Counted from the stretch's first letter, positions 1 to 11,662 are shown. The stretch is 64,000 bases of DNA from Prostheceraeus crozeri (GCA_907163375.1 CAJQUW010015391.1:806001-870000); one strand, 5' to 3'. Made by a program: numbers and translations. The notes: generated by a model not told the origin, from the sequence alone.

Positions 1-515
1 ATAGGAATGGGCCCCCCAAATTACGTAGTCGTGGGCCCCCTCCAAGTAAGAAACTTACGATCATTCGATATTACACAGCCCGGTAAGTTCTGAAAGCGTT
101 CAAGCAGAAGTTTGGTCTGTTCTAATAAACATGCCTCTGAATCCTCACAGTTAGCAAGTAGATGTATAAAATTGTTGCTATTGCCTATTTAATCATTCAG
201 TTTCAATAAGGTGCACTAGAATACATGACTCGAACAGCTATTTTCAGGAGAACCGTTTTCGAGTGTATTACAGAGACCCCACTACCTGCCCCCAATGCAA
301 AATCAGCATGAAGTTATTGAACGATTGACAATTTCAGTTCGATATAAAGACTGCACATCATCTAAGAATCTATATGTAGGCCTATGGATGATTCTGCTTA
401 ACTGTTTCAAAGACAACTTTCTTCATTTCGCTCAAAAATTTTACATTAAGATTTATAATATACTATTATCGTGCAGCCTTGTCATTTTCTATTAATCGCG
501 CCATGACGTCACACG
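1..515. other. No recognised gene
   Basis: I see no coding similarity, RNA gene or terminal repeat here. Near the left edge the G/C-rich word gggcccc occurs twice about 30 bases apart and could pair, but nothing links it to a function. Confidence 0.5.
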
Positions 516-779
516 GTGCAAGATCCCGTATTTATTGTGAAGAATTTTCATGAAACCAATAGGAAATTGCTGTTCAGCTGTTCGAAGTTTGAAAGACTGC
601 TTCAGCAGAGCGGTTTGATCACAGCAAATATCTTCATACAAAATCCATGGTCAGCGCGGTCTAAAAGCTTGGACAGGCATTTCCGTAAGCCATTTTCTTT
701 GGGAGAACCACTATTATTCCGACAAAATGAGAATGTGTGGTAAAATCTTCCTTTCTATGTTGCATAAAATATACCGAAT

Positions 780-1150
780 GTCATGAAGGATAGGAGTATC
801 TTCATGCAGGATGGAATGCCGGCGCACTACTACAGACTCATCGTAAATTATTTAAACAGAAATTTTCCTAAATCTTGGAATGACCGTCAAGGGAGCCTTT
901 GGAATGGCCTCCGATACCACCAGATTCAATGCCTTATGATTTTTTTTCTTTTGGGCACGTTTAAGAAATGGTGTATTAGAGTCATCCTATGCATTTGGAT
1001 GAATTGGAAAACAAAGCTTTGCACCGTTTTCTGCAAATCGACGAGCGATTCCGTAGAGATGTGCTCTTGCGCTGTTGACCGAAGAATTAAATTGCTAAAA
1101 AGAAAAAACCAAATTACTTGGTGCCTCATTACCAGTATATGTTTTTGATC
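780..1150 (+). pseudogene. Mariner-like (DDE superfamily) transposase relic
   Basis: The plus-strand reading from 783 contains SIFMQDGMPAHYY followed by a VNYLNRNFPKSW-like stretch. This is the pattern around the second catalytic aspartate of mariner-related transposases (QDG.P.H, then YLN..FP.RW). At about 893-945 the continuation switches frame and gives PLEWPPIPPDSMPYDFF, matching the conserved PDL.P.DFF segment with the third catalytic aspartate. A third frame change then gives a DELENKALHRF-like C-terminal helix. The catalytic order is therefore preserved but the frame is broken at least twice, and the N-terminal DNA-binding half is absent. No inverted repeats were found. This is an old, inactive fragment; the superfamily is fairly sure, the family is not. 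Confidence 0.6.
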
Positions 1151-1301
1151 TGTTTAAAAAAAAATAATAAATATACACTGAAGTGCACTGAAGTTGCACT
1201 GTACTTCGGCCTTTGGCCTTCAAGGTGCGATGGTAAGTGGCAGGTCATACATTCAACCCTTCCCTTAAGAATCGAAAGTGAACAGATTTAACATCCGATA
1301 A

Positions 1302-1838
1302 CTACGTAGTAGAAGCGATCAAAGGATAACAGTTGATTTCGTTCTTCCGATTGATTTCCGGCTTATTAGCTCTGATACACTTGCTTTCTTCAATAGTAAC
1401 ATCGCGAGTGTTACTTTTCTTAGATAGGAACTGAATTATGAAGTCTTGAATTCCTTTGATCGGATGTTTGGACCGGTGCTGAGATAGGGCACTATTATAT
1501 GTGTTGTTTTTAATGCTACTTTTATGTTCTTGATGTCTTATTTTAAAAGGACGACTTGTTTTACCAATATAATTTTCATTACAAATTTTACAGGTATACT
1601 GGTATACCACATACCTATCCGCGCACGAATATTTAGGTCCGATATCTTTACAAATTTCGCAACCACAATCTTTGGTCATTTTAGGTCTCTTTCTGAGGAA
1701 TTTCTCAAGGCTAACATTCGGTTTACTTATCAGGTTTCCTGAAATGTTGTATTTTTTCATCACGTTTTTGATGCGTCTGTTACACGTATCATTGATGAAA
1801 GGTATCATCAGACTAAAGACCAATTTCATCTTTAACAA
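1302..1838 (-). pseudogene. Penelope-like element, GIY-YIG endonuclease fragment
   Basis: A 178-residue minus-strand reading frame. Residues ~58-85 contain CGCEICKDI and a further cysteine, the cysteine-rich linker seen before the endonuclease in Penelope-like elements. It is followed at ~80-100 by VVYQYTCKICNENYIGKTS and then RPFKIRHQEH, the GIY-YIG nuclease core in the divergent Penelope form, with the conserved R..H downstream. In these retroelements this nuclease nicks target DNA for primed reverse transcription. The reverse transcriptase that should lie upstream (coordinates above 1838) is missing, so the copy is 5'-truncated. The surviving frame is open to its own stop at 1302, which suggests a moderate age. 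Confidence 0.8.
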
Positions 1839-2340
1839 GTTAACTTAAACATGTCTTTTTCGCAGTTATGAAGTGCTACGTCTACTGGTCGCTGTTAAAT
1901 CTCAATGGAAGCCCTATTATTCAATATTTAAAGAAATTAACAGAGCTCGCAGTTTTTATTCAAGTTTGTACAGATTATTAATATATATCGATTTTTTTTG
2001 TTTATATATGTATGTAATATATTCAGTCTTTCTATTTTTAACAGCTTGCGTAGTTATTTATTTATTTAGAGACGATCATCATCAGATTGTGTCTGATAAG
2101 AATAAAAAAACAGGTCCGAAATTGCGTCTTGCTATTTTTTGAAATTTTGAAATTTATTCTTATTTTCCTTTCTGGCTGATGTGACTTGGCGGTAAATGTG
2201 AATGAATTTAGGGAACAATTCATTGCAACTTCAACAATATTGCTGTGACCAAAAGAGCAGAAGCTGCAAAGTATTTTGCAATAAAGTTTTTTTAAAGTAT
2301 TGTTGTTCTAAGTTTTTGCATGAAGACGGGGCCTTCAGGA
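1839..2340. other. No recognised gene
   Basis: AT-rich sequence with T-runs around 1990-2060. No similarity recognised; the reverse transcriptase expected upstream of the Penelope-like nuclease is not here. Confidence 0.45.
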
Positions 2341-3060
2341 TTCCGAATTTAATGGAGCTGTGTGTAGGTGAGTAGGCCACCTCCTTTTTTGTTTTCGGTC
2401 TGTTCGAATGATGGTGTAACTGAGTCTTGTTGGGTCCTGAGTTGGCTTTGTTGTATGCATATGATGCCAGCCTTGTTGTCTAGGATGAGCAGTGTGAGTT
2501 ATGAGATTTTGCTTTGGATGACATTGATATTGAGTTGCATGATAGTTTTGTGCTTTGTATTTTATACTGTTGGTTTGAGTGCATGTAGTACCTGTGGTAA
2601 ATTGTTGTCTGGAGGTGCTGGGTTGTGGGTTGACGAGTTGGGTAAGGTAATGACTGTGACGTAGGAGGGGGTAGTAATGATGGCAAGGTGGGGATTTGCA
2701 AAGGAGTTGCTAGGATTGTTATGATTCTATGCAGTGGCCGTAGCCTATTTGGTCTGTGTTCAGTCCAGTTTCTGCTGTATTGGGCGAGTTTGATGTTTGT
2801 ACATTTAAGGTGCAGCCAGTGGTTGTTTGGGACGTTGCACCCTGGATGTTTGTTTACTTGCTACTTGTTTGTTGCAAAGTGGTGCAGGTGAGGGTGCCAC
2901 CGGGGTTGCGTTCGATTTCTCCGACCATGAGGATGAGGAGCGCCAGCCACCGCACGGGAACAGTCGACAGTTTCCCGGGCAGGTGATGACTGATGAGTGA
3001 TGGGCTTTCCTACCCTGGGGTGGGCAGGTGGTGGGGGGGTGGTCTGATTCCACCTCGATC
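2340..3060 (-). pseudogene. LINE remnant: ORF1-like leader and start of APE endonuclease
   Basis: Read on the minus strand. The downstream part (about 2590 to 2350) gives, with a frame change near 2530, a KIQSTKLSCNSI segment, then GIICIQQSQLR and KKGGGLLTYT. These are the beginning of the apurinic-like endonuclease of Jockey/CR1-type LINEs, where the family pattern is NVNSI...IICIQET.L...KGGGLLTY. Upstream, around 3060-2620, lies proline- and threonine-rich ORF1-like sequence whose N-terminal end carries a 2A-like motif (separate entry). The reverse transcriptase is absent. Base composition is strongly strand-asymmetric (G/T-rich on plus). Assignment to a LINE is fairly secure; the clade is uncertain. 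Confidence 0.55.
2896..2949 (-). other. 2A-like ribosome-skipping motif (degenerate)
   Basis: The minus-strand frame reads WLALLILMVGEIERNPGG. The 2A family consensus ends in D-V/I-E-x-N-P-G followed by P, preceded by a short leucine-rich helix. Here the helix, the E-x-N-P-G core and its spacing are present, with D replaced by E and the final P replaced by G. In 2A peptides the ribosome fails to join G to P, releasing the upstream polypeptide. Such motifs are known at the N-termini of ORFs of some marine-invertebrate LINEs, which fits the endonuclease remnant just downstream. Loss of the last proline predicts that this copy no longer skips. Confidence 0.55.
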
Positions 3061-3760
3061 AGGCCTCATCTTTAATAATCTAAGAAAAGCCACACTTTTT
3101 GTTGTGAACATTTTGGATCATTGATTTTAGTAAGACGAAATCATACACGTGATATTATACGCTCAGTTTTATCACTAAATATATTTTCATTGGAATGAAT
3201 ACTGAACTAGATATATAATCTACTGATGTCAAAGTTACGTACAATTTCATGTGGATACATAACTATTAACCCATTTAGACGTTAAGCCCTGTCTTATCTC
3301 ATGACGAAAGAATTATGTTGGTACTATAAAAAGAATAAGACGTGTAGTTCAGATAATGAAGAAATATCATGTTCTGTGAGTAGTTTGATACTTAAATAAG
3401 AATACACCGATTTGAGTGTTGAGGTCACGGTTTGACATCGGACACAACCTACCATCAATATCTGTTTCAAATTCGATCGTAAGTCTATCAATTGGTGAAT
3501 GTATTTTTAAAAAACCCTCCTATTTAAAGACCTCATGGGGTTTTTTTAAAATAGGTTTTAGTTTTTGCCAACACTGCCACGATGACGTCATTATGAAACT
3601 CTGTCACGCTCTTGCACTTCAACGTTGATGAATAATATTGGCCATATGAATAAACATATGGCAAACAGGTATCAGGGATGTGACTAGCAACTATTAAATA
3701 AACGCATTATTATGCGATGAGAGAATAAACGTAATATGAAAAATTTGTCCGAAATGCACA
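3061..3760. other. No recognised gene; short A/T hairpin
   Basis: No coding similarity found. At about 3500-3552 the words ttttaaaaaaccc and ggggtttttttaaaa form an inverted repeat of about 15 bp around a 20-base loop; no element boundary was identified. Confidence 0.4.
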
Positions 3761-5592
3761 TTAACCCTTAAGCGACTGAGCCCGAGTTAGCTCGTATCGA
3801 GCGCTATCAACTGTTGACTGGTGACGGTGACAATGGAGTACATCAGGAAACTGAGTCCGAGTTAACTCGCATCGAGAGAATGGAAAAATATCACTGACGT
3901 CGAGTTCAGCATTTGTCCTTCAAAAATTGAGCCCGAGTTAACGTGTCGGGTGGACAGGCAGCTGACAGGTAAATTTTTCACTTCTACTAGTAACGAATAC
4001 CGAGTTCTGGGGTTCTTCCAATTTAACGAATGCCGAGTTAACTCTTAAATATTAAGAATAGTTAGCTGATACTGTTTCACAGCAATATTAAAAAGATTAT
4101 AAGAGTGAAAGTGATGTACCAGTAGATTTTGAGGATATGGTAAAGGAGAAATTTCTGTGCATTAACTGCACTATTGGCAGAATGCAATGCCCTTGCTTCT
4201 GCTACAATGTGCTTCCGTCAAAGACATACAATTCGACACAATGAGAAAGATTTAGATAACTCCTCTGATTCCACATAATCCTTCGCATGGATATGATTAA
4301 CTCATTTACATTATCTCAATTTAAGCAAAGCTACATTGCTGAGACACTCGATTAAGCAGAGCTCGGACAATCGATGAAGAGTTTTTTGAAGAGTTTAGGT
4401 TTAGGGAGAGATTCCACGAAAGTAGAGAAGGACTTGAGTGAAACAGCGATGAGAGGATCTGCGTGGATATGGAGCCATGCAAAGCTTGCAGCCAGCAACG
4501 GCAAAGGATTGGTCAATCCTTGGTGGACCCAGGCAACGAGTTCCGAGGAAGGGGTCGAAATTCGCGGGTGGTGCTCGGCTGACGACGTGATGGGATGCAT
4601 TCTGCCAAATGTACTAATGTTTGAGGATTGAACTAAAGCATAGTCAGTACCTTGATAAAATGATGTGTAGAAATAAAGCTCCTTAGTAGATTTCTCTGAA
4701 AAGAATGCACACAATGCAATGCACAAAAATCATCTCAACAGCGGTGGATAATTCAATTTTGATCGAAAATCCTTCAGAGATGCAGAGACAATTGCCAAAA
4801 TTGGTTCAGTGATGTTGCCTTGTTCAGTGTTCGTACTGGCCGATTTCGCATTTTTCGCGCCCCGCCCTGCGATTCGCGTCCCCAACTAATTGGTCTAAGA
4901 TACATGTATGCACGAGCGTAAGGTCAATACATACATTTTTCAAACATATATGGAATTCATATAGGCATATTTACGGGTCAATTTCATAGGTCTATGACGA
5001 TTTATAGCATTTATTAGATACCTTTGATGGAGTAGATGAAAACATAATTGATTAATGGATGGCCCTGCATGGAGCAGACAACCATATGATATTAATGAGA
5101 TCATATACGAACATATAAGTACGTTATAATGTATTCATTCTAATTCGGTACTATAATATTTCCGCAACGTTGAATCAAATGAGCCTAAGGAACCCCGAAA
5201 ATGCCTTTTCCAGTTCCAATTAGCTAGGATTTGGTTGTGGGGCCTTAGAAAAATGCCCGAAATCACTGCAACCAAATCTGGGCCAAATGGAACCGAACCA
5301 AAGACTAAAATCGGGGTGTTAGGGCCTGTCATACCTGACATTTTCTCGGTGTAGTCAACGTCTTCGTTAAAATAACGTCGCTACACTTTCCATCTGGTAC
5401 TGAAATGTAACATACTAAGTTTCATTAATACACCGTAAGAGTTTATGCCCTATTTTCCTTGTGATTTAAATGAAGAAAAGATCAGAAATGAAAGTACATA
5501 TGTAAGTAGTTTCATTCAATCAGGTACATGATGATCGAGCTGTGTTGAATCAAAATGCTGTCTAAAAGCGCTAGGCACTGATAAAGAAATTA

Positions 5593-6310
5593 TCACTTCA
5601 ATTTCTTGGGAGAAATAACTTTCAGTTCTTCATGTGCTTTTCGCTTCAAAGTACTAGTCATGAGCTTCTCAGCTACTGCTCGTTTCTTTTCTTCCATCTT
5701 CTCCTTCTCATCAAGCAGAGCTTTAAGGTGGTCCTCCTCTTCCTTTAATGACCGTAATGCCTCCTCCTGCATTTTCACGAGGCTTTCTTTCCGTTTCATG
5801 ATATCGCTGATTCGCTTTTCGTTGTTTTTGAGACCGGACTCTAACTCATTCAGCTTTGAATCATTTTTCTTCTGATTTTCGAAAGTTTTTAATATATCCT
5901 TCTCTGCTGCCTTCTTCTTCCTTACTGCCTCTTCCTCCATCTCGCTCTTCAAACGCAGCTCATATGCTTGTTTGGCTTTGGCAACTTTCTCCAAAAGTGC
6001 CTGTGTCACTTCGAAGTTTCGCGATGAGATATATTCGATGCCATGGCGCTCTTAATAACGACAATCGCAATTATTGTAGTCGCGGACAGGTTACTCCGTT
6101 TCTTTGTCACTAGATCAGGCAGCAAACTGAACACCCTCTCCACTTCTGCGTTTCCGTGGGGTAATGTCATCGTGACTCGAGCCAGACGACTCAGAGTTGG
6201 CATCTTTGAGGACATTTTCTGCCAGCATTCTCCAATGTCCATTGGCTTCTCTGTTGTACCTTGGAGGAGTCGAGCTTCAACTTCAAGAGTAGAAATCTCG
6301 TTTTGAGGAA
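5593..6310 (-). pseudogene. hAT transposase C-terminal dimerisation domain with coiled-coil tail, frameshifted
   Basis: The upstream frame (about 6305 to 6006) contains PTLSRLARVTMTLPHGNAEV, then ERVFSLL and KKRSNLSATT. This is the hAT C-terminal dimerisation signature (P.s....ER.FS......R..L). It stops at TGA (6006-6008), while the +1 frame stays open from 6009 to 5593 for 138 residues. That part is a highly charged coiled coil (runs of EEE, KKK, heptad leucines) ending in basic SPKKLK, possibly a nuclear signal. The two parts look like one protein broken by a one-base frameshift. The N-terminal BED finger and the RNase-H-like core are absent. The role would have been transposase multimerisation; the copy is inactive. 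Confidence 0.7.
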
Positions 6311-7056
6311 CAATTTGGGGAAAGCACTTCGCAAGTCTTCACCCAGTTCTCCAGATCAGCATCGTTCGAATGATGTGGGGAAAGAAATTGGCACGATTGA
6401 AGCACATCATTTTCAAACGGTAAGTACTTGAGGAGCTTTTCAGTTCCCCTCCTGAAAAATCACTTCACCCTTTCAAAAATGTAACACTGATTGTCGGCCG
6501 ATATATCGGCAAAAATCCGCCGGGCTTGTTCGCCATATGACACATGGTATGGACCGAGCCAAATGGAGCTGTCACTAATGTCGATCTTCCAAAGGGGCGT
6601 TGGGAGAGATTCCGTTTGTAGGAATCGTAGCCTTGTAATATATATAAAAATATATATATAAATTATAGCCTTATAATTTGTAGGAATCGTAGAATTTTAG
6701 TCTTACAGCTAAAATTTGAATTATCTTCTAAAATAGTTCTTACTATCGTGTTAAGTATTACTGAAACCAAAAAAACACGCTTGCATTAAAATGACAGTCG
6801 TGTTTCCTAATATATTGTTCCTGTCATATCAGATTTGGCGATCCCTGGTATGTCGGACTGATGAAAACCCGTATAAATGATGGTGATGATATATAGATAG
6901 AAATTTATATGTTCAGGCATGCCATTGCAAAAATTGAAATCCGCGGATTTCATCACCCGAGGGGGGCCAATTTACGGATACTTAGAATAACTCGGATATA
7001 TGTTAAGAAATAGTGGCATATACCACGCCAAACAAATTAAAAAAGTTCTGTGTGCC

Positions 7057-7381
7057 TGTAATAGTAGTAGAATTGTAGTAGAAATTAGTCCCGCAAGTAA
7101 TTAAAAGCTCAGGCAAGTTCTCAAGTTTTATAATTGTTTTCAATAACTTACCGAAATGTTACATAACAAAGGAAGTAAGTAAGTTAGTCACAGGCGCACT
7201 AGACGAATCGATGATTTGAGTGATTCGAAGTTGGCGCACAAAACGTCATGCTGAGTCAAGAGTCTCTGATTGGCGGATGCCGACCTTGAACTAAGAGTTC
7301 ATCAATTAATAATTCTATCATAGAAACATTATTGAAAACATAGACATTTAAATGGAACATAGACATCAGAAAACTGTGACA
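7057..7381 (-). repeat. Gypsy 3' LTR (325 bp)
   Basis: In element orientation it begins TGTCACAG and ends TACTATTACA, i.e. TG...CA termini. It is 51 bp longer than the other LTR because of an 11-bp partial duplication (tgtagtagaat) near 7070 and an extra ~40 bp after the word cactagacg (about 7205-7245). Otherwise I saw about one substitution against the partner. Confidence 0.95.
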
Positions 7382-7395
7382 GCTTCTCCCCCTTT
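7382..7395 (-). promoter_or_regulatory. Polypurine tract
   Basis: Minus-strand aaagggggagaagc lies directly against the 3' LTR and overlaps the end of the gag-pol stop region. Such tracts prime plus-strand DNA synthesis in LTR retroelements. Confidence 0.8.
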
Positions 7396-10300
7396 AACTA
7401 AGCACGTAATCGCGAAGATACCGAGGAGGTCTGATTTGTCTTTTGCGTCTGACTTCAGAGTCAGGAAGAACAGTCACTTCAGGAGATGCGTAGGGAGGAT
7501 CCACAGTGTCGCTTACACCTTGAGGCTGAGAGGAAGTTGATGGTTCCATTGTCATGCTCACGTCCAAATCATCAGATACTTCACCGTATTGTTCATTATA
7601 ACAATCTACTTCAGTTTTGCACTTGGATGGAATTGGCTTTGAAATATGAATTTGGTCGAGATGCCTTCTGTGTAGAGTTCCGTCGTCCTCATCGATGATA
7701 TCGACCATTCTCCTTCCGATGGGTCTAACAATTACACCATTTGATGGCCTGAAATCATTCCCTCTGAAGAACATTACTTCGGTCGTATCGAGAGCTGATG
7801 ATGTTCTCAGATTCCTTCCCTTGAAGAGAAATGCTGGTGTTCTTTTTGTAGTAGTATGTTCAGCATTTCGGTACTGCATCAAGAAGTTATCAATAATTGA
7901 TTCAAATTCGTTAGGAGTCTTAGGCTGGCTATTCCTTACAGCATTCTTTAGAGTTTGTACAAAGCGTTCTGCCAAGCCATTTGAGCACGGATGACGGGGA
8001 GCGGTGAACAGATGAGTTACTCCGATTGATTTGAGCCATTCTCGCAATCCTTTTTCGGTGAAATGTGTGCCATTATCGGTGACAAGTACGTTGGGAATAC
8101 CTTCGCGCGAGAAGAATTTGCGCAGAGCTGTTTTGCTGAACTCAGCAGTAGCAGATTTGGTGAGAAATACTTCAGGGTACTTACTGTAGCTATCTTCGAT
8201 AACCAATGCATAAATACCATTCAAGAAAGGACCGCAGTAATCGGCATGTATTCTAGCCATAGGTGCATGGGAATTCGGCCATGGAGTCCACTTCGGATGC
8301 GTGTTAGGTTTGACAGTCTTGCATCGAGTACATTGACTGACGTATGACGCAATATCAGCATTAATATTCGGCCACCAACACAGGGTTCTTGCCAAAGACT
8401 TCATTTTGTCCCGTCCCATATGGCCATCGTGAAGATGGGACAGCATTGCATTCCGACAAGCAGGTGGAACGAGGATTCTGTCATTGAGTGAGATAACACC
8501 GTCAACAGCAACTGATATCTCTTCTCGTCTTCCGTAGATTTGAGGAAATCGCTTTCTTGCACTGGCTGACCAACCGTTTCGAATACCAGATAGGATTGAC
8601 CCGAAAAATGCCTTGGACTCGTTTATAATGAAGTTTCGATTAAAGGGTAATGGAGTCGTCGTGAAGCATTCAAAATCTGCAGTTTCCGAGTTGAAATGAG
8701 AATACCGAGAAAGGAAATCAGCATGTGGGATCGTCTTGCCAGGTTGATGTCGTATTGTGTAATCATAAGCCGATAACTCGATGGCCCATCGCTGTAACAT
8801 GTTTGATGTAGTCTTGGATGCTGAGTTGGATGGCGAAAAGATATACTCTAGGGCTTTGTGATCTGTAACCATTTCGAATTTGGTTCCAAAAAGAAATTTG
8901 TGAAGTCGCTGCAATGCACATTTAATTGCTAGCGCTTCCTTCTGGGTTTGTGAGTAGCCCTTTTCAGTGTTGCTCAATCTTCTTGAGATGCAGATAATTG
9001 GCAAGTTATTCTGCTCCAATACAGCACCAAGTCCGACTTCTGACGCATCGACGATGACTCTTGAAGGAATGCCCGGTTGGTAGCTTTGCAATTTGATGCC
9101 GTTGACAACTTGGTTGATGAGACTACTGAAGCAATTGTCGTGAATTTGAGTCCATCTGAATGAATTGGGAATTTGGGAGGACAATTGGAATAGAGGTTCT
9201 GCTTTCGTAGCGAAATGTGGCACAAATTTACTGTAATACTGCATAAAACCAAGAAAACTTCGGAGTTCCTTCAGGTTACAAGGTCTTGGGGCATTCTGGA
9301 CAGCAACTACACGTTCAACATCTGGTGAGATTCCATCGCCTTTAATGACATATCCCAGGTAATGAACTTGGTTGACTCCAAAAATTGACTTTTTCGAATT
9401 GATCTTGACGTTGTAGTCGGACAGGCGTTCTAGCAACTTCAGCAATCTTTGATCGTGCTCTTCTTTTGTCCTGCCGTACACCAAAAGATCGTCTTGGTAG
9501 GACTTAACACCTTTCAGATCTTTTATGATTGCATCCATCGTCTGTTGGAATATCCCAGGTGAGATATTCAGCCCAAAGGGGAGGAAGTTGTAATGGAAAA
9601 GGCCCCAAATCGTATTTATCGTAGTAATCTCCTTTGATTCGTCATTGAGGGGAATCTGCAGGAATGCATTTGTCAAATCTACTTTTGAAAAAAAAGAACA
9701 GCCTTGAATGTCAGTAAACATTTCCTCCATACCGGGAGTAGTGAAAGAGGTAAGCTTGAGAGATTGGTTTGCTGTGACACTGAAGTCTCCACAGATTCGG
9801 AAGGAGCCGTTTGGTTTTCGAACAACCACGATGGGTGTGGCCCAAGAACTAGATTTGACTGGGGTAAGAATACCATCCTTTACAAGTTTCTCGATCTCCT
9901 GTCGAACTCCATCACGAATACCAAACGCCAATGGACGTGCTTTGCAAAATTTCGATTGCCCTGAGCACTCCAAATCCACCGGATCGATCTGCATGCCGCC
10001 TTGCGAATTACTGCAGCGGTGAATCGCGGTACGAATGTCTTGTGGAAGACTCGTGTTGAAAACTGGATAGTGGGGTATCTGAGCTGAATTTTCATCATTT
10101 ATGGAATTTGAGGAATTCAGTGCGGGTAACCTTGGCGGAGGAATTGAACGTATTGGACTTTGAACTCGCATGACCTGTCGTGTAAGTTGAACTGAACCCT
10201 GAGGCGAATTGGGAAGTATAGGATTGGGACTTTGCATCGAAGGATTGTGTGAAATTGAATTCGGAACGAGAGGTTGGGAAGTACTTGTATTTGAGAAATA

Positions 10301-11662
10301 ACTTTTCCTTGACCCTTTGCCTGTGAGCTCGATCAGTGCGTTTACGTCATATTTCAGGATACGAAGACCAGTAAGACCAATAATTGGATGGCTATCTGAC
10401 GTGATAGCAAACTGAAGTTCAAAGCTCTGGTTGTCCTTGTAAACCGTAACAGTGGTTTCACCTAGCAGCTGGAGAGCATCGCGGGTAACTCCACGAATTC
10501 CACTAGGAGTGCAGTTTATCTGACTACGCGAATACTTCAGGCTATCAAACATGCTTAGTGACATGAAACTCACTGGTGACCCACAGTCCAAAATAAATTG
10601 TCGAGTGACACCCGTCGAGAAGGTCACATCTTGCATTATGTGCTCGTCTTCTCCAACTAGAACTCCAAGAGCGTGGAAGTACTTAACCAAATCTTCTCGA
10701 TCTACACCCGAAGTAGAAGTCTCAAAATCGTCTGGATCGTCACATGAGGTAACGTGTGTTCGAAATGTGTTTGATTGTTTGCAAACTTTTTGAATATGAC
10801 CTTGTCTCTGGCACAGACGACAAATAGCGTTTCTGAATTTACAACTTGACCGGAGGTGCATTCCACCACATGAGAAGCAGGAACCTAAGCTTGAATTGTT
10901 TGACGTAGGCCTACTTGAATACTTTGCAACTTGACCGCCATTTTGACTTGAAAAGTTAGGGAGGAAATTGTGACCCTGTTTTTTTACTTGCGACTGAACC
11001 TGGCCTTGAAATCGGTTTTGGGTTTGAGGTTTTGGAAAACTAGACCTGCTATTACTTTGATCTTGCGAAAAATTTCCTTGACTTTTCCTACCGTAATTCC
11101 GAGCTTTAGACCTATGAAAAAGGACAGTCTGAGGCTTGTTTTCATTCAGGACTGATGAAATGTCGTCGCATTCTTCTAGAATAGCTTTGGCCTCCTTAAA
11201 TTGTAAACCCTTGATTGCAAGGAGTTTCTTCTGAACGGCGGGATAATTAATGCCGGCAATGATTCTGTCGCGCAATGCAACATGTAACTGGTCTCCGAAA
11301 TTACACTTAGCAGATTGCTGCTGGAGACGCAACAAAAAATCTCTCAATTTCTCATCAGAGCGGCGGGTCAGATTATGAAATTTTGCTCGCTCTGTTGCCT
11401 CAAAGTTCACGGGCGTTAAATGATTTGACAGAGTTTTGTGCAATACTTCAGTTGTTAAAGTTTCAACATCATGTGGGTAGCATAAATCTACCAGTAAATC
11501 ATACGCATCCTTGCCGATGATGGTCAGATAGTAAATTATTCTATTGTCATCATTGATATCTTTGTTCATCTTGCAAATTAGATTAAACCTTTTGTGCCAA
11601 TTTGTAATGCCATGGACTTGCTTGAGGTCTAGTGGTTCGATAACTTGACTTGAACTTGCCAT
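7394..11662 (-). CDS. gag-pol: Gypsy Gag-Pol polyprotein (1422 aa, uninterrupted)
   Basis: One frame encodes all domains in Ty3/Gypsy order. Gag spans about 1-260, with two zinc knuckles at 262-274 (CFSCGGMHLRSSC, spacing one residue short) and 281-294 (CRLCQRQGHIQKVC). The aspartic protease active site is FILDCGS at 357-362, DCG in place of the usual DSG/DTG. Reverse transcriptase spans about 580-770, with VDLTNAFLQIPL (661-672), FLPFGL and the catalytic YQDD at 722-725. RNase H starts at VDASEVGLGA (871-880) and has TDHKALEYI. Integrase has an HHCC finger (H1078, H1081, C1111, C1114) and a D1141, D1196, E1232 triad with 35 residues between the last two. The start ATG lies about 24 bases after the 5' LTR. 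No frameshift separates gag and pol, and no env gene follows. The frame is fully open, so the copy could be active or mobilised very recently. Confidence 0.95.
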   Translation of the reverse strand: MASSSQVIEPLDLKQVHGITNWHKRFNLICKMNKDINDDNRIIYYLTIIGKDAYDLLVDLCYPHDVETLTTEVLHKTLSNHLTPVNFEATERAKFHNLTRRSDEKLRDFLLRLQQQSAKCNFGDQLHVALRDRIIAGINYPAVQKKLLAIKGLQFKEAKAILEECDDISSVLNENKPQTVLFHRSKARNYGRKSQGNFSQDQSNSRSSFPKPQTQNRFQGQVQSQVKKQGHNFLPNFSSQNGGQVAKYSSRPTSNNSSLGSCFSCGGMHLRSSCKFRNAICRLCQRQGHIQKVCKQSNTFRTHVTSCDDPDDFETSTSGVDREDLVKYFHALGVLVGEDEHIMQDVTFSTGVTRQFILDCGSPVSFMSLSMFDSLKYSRSQINCTPSGIRGVTRDALQLLGETTVTVYKDNQSFELQFAITSDSHPIIGLTGLRILKYDVNALIELTGKGSRKSYFSNTSTSQPLVPNSISHNPSMQSPNPILPNSPQGSVQLTRQVMRVQSPIRSIPPPRLPALNSSNSINDENSAQIPHYPVFNTSLPQDIRTAIHRCSNSQGGMQIDPVDLECSGQSKFCKARPLAFGIRDGVRQEIEKLVKDGILTPVKSSSWATPIVVVRKPNGSFRICGDFSVTANQSLKLTSFTTPGMEEMFTDIQGCSFFSKVDLTNAFLQIPLNDESKEITTINTIWGLFHYNFLPFGLNISPGIFQQTMDAIIKDLKGVKSYQDDLLVYGRTKEEHDQRLLKLLERLSDYNVKINSKKSIFGVNQVHYLGYVIKGDGISPDVERVVAVQNAPRPCNLKELRSFLGFMQYYSKFVPHFATKAEPLFQLSSQIPNSFRWTQIHDNCFSSLINQVVNGIKLQSYQPGIPSRVIVDASEVGLGAVLEQNNLPIICISRRLSNTEKGYSQTQKEALAIKCALQRLHKFLFGTKFEMVTDHKALEYIFSPSNSASKTTSNMLQRWAIELSAYDYTIRHQPGKTIPHADFLSRYSHFNSETADFECFTTTPLPFNRNFIINESKAFFGSILSGIRNGWSASARKRFPQIYGRREEISVAVDGVISLNDRILVPPACRNAMLSHLHDGHMGRDKMKSLARTLCWWPNINADIASYVSQCTRCKTVKPNTHPKWTPWPNSHAPMARIHADYCGPFLNGIYALVIEDSYSKYPEVFLTKSATAEFSKTALRKFFSREGIPNVLVTDNGTHFTEKGLREWLKSIGVTHLFTAPRHPCSNGLAERFVQTLKNAVRNSQPKTPNEFESIIDNFLMQYRNAEHTTTKRTPAFLFKGRNLRTSSALDTTEVMFFRGNDFRPSNGVIVRPIGRRMVDIIDEDDGTLHRRHLDQIHISKPIPSKCKTEVDCYNEQYGEVSDDLDVSMTMEPSTSSQPQGVSDTVDPPYASPEVTVLPDSEVRRKRQIRPPRYLRDYVLS

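Noticed and set aside
4374-4631. Possible gene at 4374-4631 (plus) or 4352-4726 (minus)
   Set aside because: Open in both directions but without any recognisable domain, splice signals or conservation evidence.
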